Of a DNA stretch of 64,000 bases, positions 44,844 to 53,401 are shown one piece after another. A program made the position numbers and the translations under genes. This stretch comes from Pyrenula massariospora (taxonomy: Eukaryota > Ascomycota > Eurotiomycetes > Pyrenulales > Pyrenulaceae). Under the pieces are notes generated by a model that had not been told where the DNA came from, made no database searches, and saw only the letters and a list, made by a program, of their open reading frames with translations. The stretch covers positions 620,001 to 684,000 of the forward strand of contig JAGFMI010000008.1 in NCBI GenBank assembly GCA_021030905.1, written 5' to 3'. Within the stretch, counting starts at the first letter, position 1; the number at the start of each line of letters is the position of its first letter.

Positions 44844-45196
44844 CTAATACCGAACTTTTGAATACTGGACCCGTAAGTATGGATAGCTTAGTCAAATCCT
44901 ACGAGGACTCTCTGGTGCATTTGCTTCTTGTAGCCAAATCTTCGATCCGGATCTTTAGGCCAATACATCAGACAATCGTCTAGTATCATTTCTCCTCAAT
45001 TTTTCATGAGATACCACTTTTGTTCTAAATACTCGTTACTCGTCACCTCCTTCGATGGTCGGATGCTGAAGTGGCAACAACATTGCTGTGAGTTCTTCTT
45101 TTGTTGACTATAGATGCTAGCCGTCGTACAGCTTATTACTTCGCTGCCAACAACTCTCTGAATGGTTCGACACTTCTACATGGGGCCGTTAGTTCA
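44844..45196. other. AT-rich gap
   Basis: No gene or repeat recognised. Confidence 0.5.
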
Positions 45197-45790
45197 TTAA
45201 CTTGGACCGTTTCCAGAATACTCCTTGTCTGTACAAGATTCTTGTTCTTCATTCCCCACAATATTTTCCCTAGAACCATGGCTAAACCCCTGCTGTGTCC
45301 GATGCTCCTGCACGAAACTAAACTCCTTCACGAATGCACACGATACTAACGCCACCCCACTAAGGATCGTCATCAACAGCCAAATGACATGTAGCCCGTC
45401 TGGATACGCCGAGATGACATCTTCTTTCCGACCCCCATTCCCCATCCCATAAATAACACTCACCAACCCCGTCACATCCTTGCTATACTCCTCCGCCACA
45501 GACGCCAACTCAAGCCTCTTCCTCCGCAACTCCCCTCCGGTCGATTCTGACGCGAGACCCCACTAACCGCCACTCCGAGCGACTGTCCCGGGACGCGCAG
45601 GAACGAAAAGAAGGCGGGCCGCGTGCCCCGAGTCCTGCGGGCGACAGGCCACCTGGGTCCCGAGCCACATGGCCGGGAACAATATCCCCGTCCCGGCCGA
45701 CACCAGCACGTTCAGCCCGACCCACCGGGGCACCGACGTGGTGGATTTTATCCTTGGAAGGATGAGGAAGCAAGGACAAAAAGCTTGCAC
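45197..45790 (-). pseudogene. Decayed C-terminal part of a 14-TM DHA2 MFS transporter
   Basis: Three frames together recall the last third of a DHA2 drug transporter. WVGLNVLVSAGTGILFPAMWLG and RPQDSGHAA lie in 45790-45660. Then SFLRVPGQSLGVAVSGV and RQNR lie near 45605-45540 in another frame. EEYSKDVTGLVSVI, then HVIWLLMTILSGVALVSC and TQQGF lie in 45480-45250 in a third. The order is that of the family, so the gene carries at least two frameshifts and lacks its N-terminal two thirds. It lies just downstream of the intact transporter at 45925 on the same strand but has a different C-terminus, so it is not a recent copy of it. Confidence 0.75.
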
Positions 45791-45924
45791 TTCAAAATCG
45801 TTGATATGGAATGATCGAGCTAACTCAGCGGTGATCCACTCTCCAAACGAGGAAGAAACTCCGTTCTGATGTAATCTGGCTTAGAAATTCTACTGCATTC
45901 AGATGAACTCGTCACTGTCGATAT

Positions 45925-47538
45925 CTAAACATTTCCTTCACGCGTTTTGCTCTTTTCTTCCATCGCCTCTTCAGTCCCCTTCGACTGATGCCGCTCCACG
46001 AAACAGAACAGCAGAGCGACGGCTACTCCCAAGCCCGAAAGGCCGACACCCATGTAAAACGCACCTCGGAATCCTTGTAGAATATCCTTTCCTCCATCAT
46101 TGACCTGTCCTTCAACGGTGCCGGCAAAGCCGAGCCCGATGGAAATGGAGTAATTCACAAACGTGTTGACCAACGAGGCGGCGAGACCTTGATGCTCTCG
46201 TGGCATAGCTCGGCTCAGGATGATCGTGCCGGCGGGGAAAGACATGTCCATACCCCAAGGTAGCACGATGATGCCCATGAAAGTCTGTGCCCAATAGGTC
46301 TGGCGGACTGGCATGGTGGCGAAGATGACGCCGCCGATGAGGAAGAAGGTCATCGACATGAGCATGACGGTCGAGGCTCGGAAGTGGGTCAAGCAGAAAC
46401 CCGTGGCGCCGGCTGCGATCAGTCCGCTTATGGCGACAGGGCTGAACTGGGCCGAGGTGAGAAGAGGGGTGTGGTGCCTCAAGACTTCGAGAAGATTCAA
46501 AGAGTAGAAGACGTAGATACCGAAGCTGCCCCAGCCGGCGCCGATGCACGCCAGAGTGAAGAGGGAGTCGATGCGCAGGACGCCGAAGGGGATTAGCGGA
46601 TGGCTTACCCTCTTTTCGATGAACACGAAGGCGATGAAAACAAGAATGCCGACAATCATTACGCTGTAGGTATAGGGGGTTGGCCACCCGACCACCGGGC
46701 CTTGATTCCAGGCAAAGTTGAAGAGGACCAGGGCGGTGACGCCGAGAATGGATCCCAAGACATCGATACGCTGCCAGACAGTGGGATTTCCAGGTTGTGG
46801 GCCCTTCGGCGCCGGGGTTGCGGGAATAGCAAAAACAGCGAGGACGGACAACAAAAAGCAAGTAAAGCACAGGATCCAGAAGGACCAGGGCCACCAGAGT
46901 CTCTGTGAGAGCAAGCTAGAAAAGACGGCGCCGAGAAGGAATCCTCCTGGGGCAGTGGCACCAAACAGACTGAAGATCATATTTTGGCGAAGGCCTGGAT
47001 CGTAGGCGCGACCGAGGATGGCGATGGCATTAGGAAGCACGAAGGCCGGTCCGATGCCCTGCATGGCGCGGCAGAAGATGAAGAAGGCCGGGCTACTATA
47101 GACGGCAACGCCAGCGATGGCCGACCACAGTCCGAACCAAGCGTAGCCGCCAATGAAGAAGAGCTTATGGCCGAACACATCGCCGAGGCGGCCGGCGATA
47201 AGGATGAAAGTGCCGACGGTGAGCGAGTATCCGGCGGAGAACCAGCTGAGCTGTGCGGGTTGATTGTCGATGCCGAAGAATTGACCGATAATGTGCTGGG
47301 GTACGATGCTGATGGCAAGACAGGCTTGAGTGAGGAGCTGCGAGGAGACTATGACAGCGATGAAGAAGCACTCGCCGGCGACGGACTGGGGCCGTTGGAC
47401 ACGGGCATCGAAAAGTTGCAGCTGATGGTTCTCTGCGGTGGGATCAGGAGACTGGACAGAGACGTCGTTGTCCGAGTGCTCATTCGAAGTCCTTCGAGAC
47501 GTCTCCCCTGGGGTTGGATGATCCTCACCAGGCGACAT
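45925..47538 (-). CDS. MFS drug:H+ antiporter, DHA2 (14-TM) type
   Basis: A single exon of 537 aa with no frame damage. After a 50-residue hydrophilic N-terminus come about 14 hydrophobic segments. Motif A is seen as GRLGDVFGHKLFF between TM2 and TM3. GRAMQGIG-like CRAMQGIGPAFVLPN is in TM4, and the antiporter motif C region is FGATAPGGFLLGAVFSSLL in TM5. A 30-residue loop PATPAPKGPQPGNPTVWQR precedes the two extra central TMs. This class exports drugs, fungal metabolites or amino acids. It is head to head with an NmrA-like reductase across 543 bp, with a palindrome between. The pair could be co-regulated, but no biosynthetic core gene is nearby. Confidence 0.92.
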   Translation of the reverse strand: MSPGEDHPTPGETSRRTSNEHSDNDVSVQSPDPTAENHQLQLFDARVQRPQSVAGECFFIAVIVSSQLLTQACLAISIVPQHIIGQFFGIDNQPAQLSWFSAGYSLTVGTFILIAGRLGDVFGHKLFFIGGYAWFGLWSAIAGVAVYSSPAFFIFCRAMQGIGPAFVLPNAIAILGRAYDPGLRQNMIFSLFGATAPGGFLLGAVFSSLLSQRLWWPWSFWILCFTCFLLSVLAVFAIPATPAPKGPQPGNPTVWQRIDVLGSILGVTALVLFNFAWNQGPVVGWPTPYTYSVMIVGILVFIAFVFIEKRVSHPLIPFGVLRIDSLFTLACIGAGWGSFGIYVFYSLNLLEVLRHHTPLLTSAQFSPVAISGLIAAGATGFCLTHFRASTVMLMSMTFFLIGGVIFATMPVRQTYWAQTFMGIIVLPWGMDMSFPAGTIILSRAMPREHQGLAASLVNTFVNYSISIGLGFAGTVEGQVNDGGKDILQGFRGAFYMGVGLSGLGVAVALLFCFVERHQSKGTEEAMEEKSKTREGNV

Positions 47539-48081
47539 GTTGTCGTTGTCTTGGCAATTAAGCGTTATGGTGATTGGGGTGGATCGAAGACCAAGGTCTG
47601 CTCGTTGTTTAGTCTTTGATCAGCCGTATGCGGATGGCTTTGTCGACTTTGTCAGTGTCGGGCGGATGGAATGTGTCAAGGGGAGGCTGCCATAGAATAC
47701 ATTTATCGCGACGGTAAACGGGAGCACTCGTCGTATTGTGCGGCAGCTAGGGGCCGAACAACGCAATAAGCCGATGACCGTTACTACCTACCTAGGTAAT
47801 CAAGTCTCTCATGAGATCCTCCGTACGCCCTATCTAGGGCGTACGGAGGATCCCATACCTATAGGTAGGTAAGAGACTTACCTAGGTTGACATCGGAGAA
47901 ACAATACGCGGAGAATTGTTGACCCGAACGACCTGTCCCATTACTTGAGGGCCAACCGAATCAGGGGGGGTTTAGGCTGCGATGGAGCGAATTGAAATCT
48001 CCATCATATATATATTCACAAACCCTCTCTGCTTCGCCTTGCCGTAGCCAGACCCTTACCTCGCATCACCAGGCGCTCCGC
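47539..48081. promoter_or_regulatory. Divergent promoter between DHA2 transporter and NmrA-like gene
   Basis: Contains the inverted repeat at 47791-47886. An alternating AT stretch (48006-48015) lies about 70 bases before the first in-frame ATG of the NmrA-like gene and could act as its TATA element. Confidence 0.5.
47791..47886. repeat. Nested inverted repeat with perfect 17 bp palindrome
   Basis: The core arms 47815-47831 and 47836-47852 are exact reverse complements around the loop ATCT. Outside them AAGTCTCT (47802-47809) pairs with AGAGACTT (47872-47879), and CCTAGGT (47791-47797) with ACCTAGG (47880-47886). The whole could form a cruciform, or could be a tiny foldback element or an operator-like site. 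Confidence 0.85.
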
Positions 48082-49334
48082 ATGAGACTTTTGGATTGTT
48101 TCCGTTTTCGGACCAGCCGATTGTTTAAATCCAGCTATACTGCCTTCGGTGCAGAGAAAGCCGGCCATTTGGGGCAGCAAACGGCGGCTACATCTAATAT
48201 AACAGATTCTCCAAAGCCCTCGTTCACTTTGATTCAATCAAGAGCGAATTCAACGGCAGCCAAGATGTCTGAATACGCCAAGAACAAGCCTGTCGGCTTT
48301 AAGAACGCCATTGAGAAAGTCGCCATTGTCGGTGTATGTGAAATCCCCGAAGAAGTTCCGTGGATACAGCTGCTGACAATCCTTCTTAGGCCGGAGGCAC
48401 GATTGGATCCCATCTCGTCTCTGCTCTCTTGAAAACTGGAAAACACACAGTCACTGCTCTCTCCCGCAAAGACAGCAGCAACGAACTCACCGATGGCGTT
48501 TACGTCGCCCCCATCGACTATAGCGACGAATCGACCATCGTCGAGGCGCTGAAGGGCCAAGATTTTTTCATCATCACAGTCTCTCCCACTGCCCCTCGCG
48601 ACACCCACAGCAAGCTTGTCCAGGCCGCCGCTAAGGCCGGTGTTCCCTACATCATGCCCAACAGCTACGCCGGCGACATTGAGCAATTCCAACTCGGAGT
48701 TGACACCTTGCTGGGACCGGTTGCCAAGGCCAACAGAGAAGAGATCGAGAAGCTGGGCATGCAATGGATCGCTGTATGCTGTGGCTTCTGGTACGACTAC
48801 AGTCTTGCAGGCGGTGAGGCTCGCTTCGGTTTCGACTTCGACAAGCACGCCCTGACCATCTACGATGACGGCCAAACCAAGAACTCGGTCTCCACCTTGG
48901 CTCAAGTTGGTCGCGCCGTGGCCAAGGTGTTGAGCTTCCCGCTGTTCCCTCAAGATGAGAACGACAAAAGTCTGACGATTTCATCATGGCTGAACAACGC
49001 TGTGTATCTCAAGAGTTTTGTCGTCAACCAAAACGAGATCTTTGAGAGTGTCAAGCGCGTCACGGGCACCACTGATGCTGACTGGACTGTCACCCACGAG
49101 AACACAAAGCAGCGATACGAGGAAGGGATGGCACTAGTCAAGAAAGGCAACATGTCTGGTTTTGGTAAGCTGCTCTATTCGAGAGCGTTTTACCCGGAAG
49201 ATCCTAGCAACTGCGCGGCCAAGGCACAGAATGAGCTCCTTGGTCTGCCCGAGGAGAAGTTGGATGACGCTACCAAAGACGGTGTCGAGTTGGTCAAGGA
49301 GCTGCAGATGCGTCCTGAGCGTATGGCATCATAG
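48082..49334 (+). CDS. NmrA-like NAD(P)-binding reductase
   Basis: Exons 48082-48333 and 48390-49334 (intron 56 nt). The intron splits the dinucleotide-binding motif (VAIVG-AGGTIGSHLV). Later features are VSPTAPRDTHSKLVQAA and VPYIMPNSYAGD, then MQWIAVCCGFWYDYSLAGG, all typical of the NmrA/isoflavone-reductase-like group. Members are oxidoreductases or redox-sensing regulators, and which applies here is not clear. Homologous proteins start at MSEYAKNKP, that is at 48265 (337 aa). The upstream in-frame ATG at 48082 adds 61 residues that look like a mitochondrial presequence. I give the longer form because the AT-rich box lies before it. Divergent from the DHA2 transporter. Confidence 0.87.
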
Positions 49335-49848
49335 GATAGCACCGACTGAGCTGGGAGGGTACTACTCGATTCGGAAGAGAAATGGTCGGTCTACTGCAGA
49401 GTTGTCCTAAACTTAGCATCGTAAAAATTAGCGTCTCCACTCCACATAGCGTGAATCCAGTACCTTAATTCCAATTGCGATTGCAGTACAACGTCCCAAA
49501 TCAGAAAAATTTAACATGCAAATAGGTGAAGAAAAGGAAAACTAAACGACAAGAATGGCCATCGATGGCTGGTAAGATATGTAACACTATTACGAAGCTA
49601 GGTGAGAATGCGACACAGCTTTCAATCACATGTATTCTATAGAATTGGTAGAGGTCCTAGCGCTGCAGTAGAGAAGCTGTTTGATCCTCAAACAAGGAAA
49701 AGTTCCTGCGTCAAACAACTTGTTGCCTGAATCTACTTGAAGCGTCAGCTGCAGGTCATTCGAGCGACGCATGAGTGAATGTTCTTGAAAGGGGAAAAGT
49801 ACACCAGGAATAAAGATTGTCCGGCCATGATAGACAGAACTGTAATAC
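49335..49848. other. Intergenic region, no gene recognised
   Basis: Lies between the NmrA-like gene and the P450 remnant. I looked here for the missing N-terminal P450 exons (membrane anchor, I-helix AGxDT) and did not find them. Confidence 0.5.
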
Positions 49849-50715
49849 ATGCGCGCCAACCCGGCCGAAGGAAGAGCCGATCTTGGGCTCAGCTTCAGCT
49901 TGCAGGATATCAATCTGCAAGCGCTATTGCGACGGAAAAATTATGATGAGTTTTCTATGCAGCCTGAGAAACGCTTTGCATACTCCGTCTCACCCGATAG
50001 ACGGTGTAATATAACGAATGTTTCCAGCAGTAGCCAATTAGAGAAGAATCAACCACTTCTCGCCCACCCCAAGGAGTACGAGAATGTTAAAAAAGATCTT
50101 GCCTCAGTTCTCCCAAACAGATACGAGGTCCCATCTTACTCTGATGTTGAAAACCTACCTTACTTCAATGCCGCAATCCAAGAAAGTCTCCGTCCTCATG
50201 TTGGGGTCATGTCGCGGATGGCGCGGATCTCTCCAGAAGTAGATATTGTGTACCATGACAAGCGACGTAGAAGTAGCTATGTGCTTCCATCGGGGACATG
50301 GACGAGCATGTCGACGTACATCATTCATACAGACGCGGAAGTGTTTGATGATCCATACGAGTTTTGTTCGCAGAGATGGATCGACAGCCCGAAACTCATT
50401 CGCTCGTTTATTGCGTTCTCAAGAGGCTCGAGAAACTGTGTCGGGTGAGTTTTCCCTCTCAATTTCGACCGGATGGCATTTCAAGTCTGCTGGTTCTTAT
50501 TGGTTTTTTACGCTAGTCAACACTTCGCGCGCCGGGAAGTGGGCATGGTACTCGCGACTATCATTAACCGGTATGAGGTTTACCAAGGCCAAGAGGGACA
50601 CACGCTCGAGTTTTACGACACGATTCGTGAGAGGGGTATTGTTGTAAACGGTGACACAATCGTTCCTGTGCTCGGCAAGGGAACTCATGGGCTCCAGGTC
50701 AGAGTTAGGTATTAA
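49849..50715 (+). pseudogene. 5'-truncated cytochrome P450
   Basis: Only the C-terminal part of a P450 is present. The clearly P450-like part begins about 50065 (HPKEYENVKKDL). Then come LPYFNAAIQESLR (the ExxR helix), WTSMSTYIIHTDAEVFDDPYEF, the haem-ligand loop FSRGSRNCVG, and, across a 72 nt intron (50445-50516), QHFARREVGMVLATI to the stop at 50715. The N-terminal anchor and the I-helix are missing, and nothing upstream supplies them. The remaining frame and splice sites are intact, which points to loss by truncation rather than point decay. It cannot fold as a working P450. A 156 bp foldback element begins 48 bases after the stop. Confidence 0.75.
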
Positions 50716-50762
50716 TTTTTGCACCAGGACATGATCATGACCTGGTCTTGCTTTTAGTGAGG

Positions 50763-50918
50763 TTATCCCATCGACTGTTAACAATGTCGAGGGTTTTTTG
50801 ATTGGTCTGTCTGGGTCCGCGCCATTCCAGCGTCATGTGTACGGACTGAATTGGGATAGCACGGACCCAGACAGACCAATCAAAAAACCTTCGACATTGT
50901 TAACAGTCGATAGGATAA
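50763..50918. mobile_element. MITE-like foldback element with 57 bp terminal inverted repeats
   Basis: The arms 50763-50819 and 50862-50918 are reverse complements with two mismatches in 57 bases, around a 42-base spacer. The ends read TTATCC and GGATAA, so a TA duplication at each end is possible, as left by Tc1/mariner-type transposases. There is no coding capacity. The near-identity of the arms suggests recent origin or gene conversion. A transcript would fold into a long hairpin. Confidence 0.8.
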
Positions 50919-51496
50919 GCGACGATAACATTAGAACACAGTAGAACTTGTCCATTGTCCTATTGATGCTGTCCCGGCTACGTTGAATGACCGAAAAGAT
51001 GGTAGCACATTGTACACAATGGCTGGAAGTCGAGGAATTCTTACCATAATTGCTAATCAGATATATGCGATAATCTTATCAACCGGACTAAAGGAAACGC
51101 CGACGGGCCGACCCGTTAGTGTTTTAGGCCGAAGCCGGACGAAATACCTTAGCGTACCTTTGAAGCATATTGTAAAACAACGGCTCTTGCGATATCGTTA
51201 TACAACGGAGCTGGATGGAGATTAGCGGACTCGGAGTAATGTTCTGCCAGAAGAATGAATGTATTACGTTCAAAGCATTCGAGATAAGTTACGTCGTCAC
51301 TGCCTAGCGCGGGACTTCTTACCGATGTCTTTCTAGATGTTGTCTTTGCGCCTTTCTGTGGTCTTCGGCTGCTTTAAATTCTGTTATATTCGCCCACTTC
51401 ACCGTCCTAACACCAGGCGACCATGCTTCGAGAGCGTCTAGCTCAATCAATACTCTGTTCTCTCGCTATCACTGATCAGCTCTCGATATCTTAGCT
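50919..51496. promoter_or_regulatory. Upstream region of the AYR1-like gene
   Basis: Between the foldback element and the start at 51497. A short frame at 50983-51225 has no features. Confidence 0.45.
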
Positions 51497-52354
51497 ATGT
51501 CGAAAACTCCGTCCCCTAAACGAAAGGTTCTCATTACCGGCTGCTCAGATGGCGGCATCGGTGCCGCTCTCGCCGTCGCTTTCCACAAAGCCGGCCTGCA
51601 CGTCTACGCAACCGCTCGAAATCCCGCCAAGATGGAGCATATCTCATCCCTTGGCATCGAAACCCTCCCGCTGGACATCCAGTCTGAATCCTCCATCGCC
51701 GCCTGCGTCAGCCAAGTGCCCGAACTCGACATCCTCGTCAACAACGCCGGTACCCAATTCCTCATGCCCGTCGTCGACGTCAACATCGCCGAGGCCAAAG
51801 CGCTCTACGACCTCAACGTCTGGTCCCACATCGCCGTCACCCAAGCCTTCCTCCCCCTGCTCATGAAGTCGTCGAACGCTGTCATTGTCAATCAAACCTC
51901 CGTCGGCGCGGTCACCACGCTCCCCTTTCAAGCCGTCTACAACTCCTCCAAAGCCGCGCTCGCCATGCTCTCCGACTCGCTCCGTCTCGAGCTCCAACCG
52001 TTCGACATTAAAGTCGTCGATCTCCGGACCGGCGTTGTCAGAACGAACCTGATTAAAAACTTTCAGGATTCGGGGAAGCCAGCGCTTCCGAAGGGGTCGA
52101 TCTACGAGCCGGCGAAAGAGGTGGTGGAGAAGGCGATGCGGCAGGAAGGGTTTGAGGGACAGGGCATGCCGGCGGAGCAGTGGGCGGAATCCGTCGTACA
52201 GGATCTGTTGAGGAAGAATCCGCCGGCGGTGATCTGGAAGGGAGAGTCATCGTGGTTGGCAAGGATCGCGGCGGTGTTGCCGTTTGGGATGTTTGATGGG
52301 ATGGCGAAGAAGCTGACGGGGCTGGATGTTGTGGAGCAGATTGTGAGGAAGTGA
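51497..52354 (+). CDS. Short-chain dehydrogenase, AYR1-like
   Basis: A single exon of 285 aa. The cofactor site is ITGCSDGGIGAAL (11-23). It is followed by TARNPAKM, LPLDIQSESSIAACV and LDILVNNAGTQFLMPV. The active site is complete, with Ser in NQTSVGA and YNSSKAAL. Substitution of the usual TGxxxGIG by TGCSDGGIG and the order of the blocks match the AYR1 group (1-acyldihydroxyacetone-phosphate reductase and relatives). Many fungal members of this group have other or unknown substrates. The C-terminus has a moderately hydrophobic stretch (SSWLARIAAVLPFGMFDGMA), which could associate with lipid droplets or ER membranes. Confidence 0.88.
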   Translation: MSKTPSPKRKVLITGCSDGGIGAALAVAFHKAGLHVYATARNPAKMEHISSLGIETLPLDIQSESSIAACVSQVPELDILVNNAGTQFLMPVVDVNIAEAKALYDLNVWSHIAVTQAFLPLLMKSSNAVIVNQTSVGAVTTLPFQAVYNSSKAALAMLSDSLRLELQPFDIKVVDLRTGVVRTNLIKNFQDSGKPALPKGSIYEPAKEVVEKAMRQEGFEGQGMPAEQWAESVVQDLLRKNPPAVIWKGESSWLARIAAVLPFGMFDGMAKKLTGLDVVEQIVRK

Positions 52355-53401
52355 GATGGAATTGAAGCCTTCGTGTAGACTTATCCTTTGAGTTCCTGCC
52401 GACAGATCTAATGACAACTAAGTTACCATATATCCCGTCGCTATTATCTATATTATCACATATCAGGCCCTCGTCAGGTTGAGTCCAAAAAAGAAAAAAC
52501 AGAGAAAAAAAGGGGGAAGGTCGCACGAAGTCGCACTGGGTTAGATCTGAGATGACTCGGGATTATGAGGATTCAAAAAATCTATCTCTGAAGTATCTCT
52601 GAATCACTCTGAGCTATCTGAGATGATTCCAGTCGTCATTTGAACATGCGTGGTACGCTAGAGTCATGACTCGATATAAACCATTTTTAGGAGACAGCAA
52701 AAACTAGCTAGTTGACTCTATACACCTTTGACAGTCTCTCATCGACCTTATTTCACTGTAGCTATGACGACAAAGGTTACTGCTTTAGAGTGGGGGCAGA
52801 CGAGTTGCTACGAGAAGATTGCAACTGAATAGATATCGAGACTTGACCGCATTAGCGCTACGCGTGCAATTCGGAAAAATCCCAGACTCAAGTGACTGGA
52901 CACGCTTCAGAGCTAGCTCAACTAACGCCGGTCATCCGCGAATAGCCCCGGTGCGGCCTCCACGTTCCTGACCTGCAGAGCGTAGACGTATTTCTAGGTA
53001 CGTACGAGGTAGAGTCTGGCCCCTCGCAATATAGGCGTCCTTAGAAAGACGTAGAATTTTACATGTTGTTAGTGGTGCGCTGGTGATTTTTGGGTAGGGT
53101 AACTTCTGCCGTGGAGCCTCCCCTGTTTGATCATAAATCTCCATGGGATAGTCCCACTGAAAGAGACAGGCTGTAGGTTTCTATTGATTCTTGCAGCTTC
53201 CTGAACATACCAACCACCTGAATTTGGTAAGTCTTGTAACCTTGATTCCATGATAATTTATCTTCCGCCTCCTTATAGCAATGTTGAGAGGATCTTAAAT
53301 TATCTCAAGCCGCAGCAAATATCCCAATGAACCAGTCCGTGAGTCCGGCTGGGTCCATGCTTAGGTCCGGGTACGTTGACCAGACCGCTTGAATGGGTCT
53401 G
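52355..53401. other. Intergenic region, no gene recognised
   Basis: 52540-52650 repeats short TCTCTGA/TATCTGA-like words. No gene, tRNA or element ends recognised. Confidence 0.5.

Noticed and set aside
46112-46894. 260-codon frame inside the DHA2 transporter
   Set aside because: His/Arg-rich shadow in another frame of the transporter gene.
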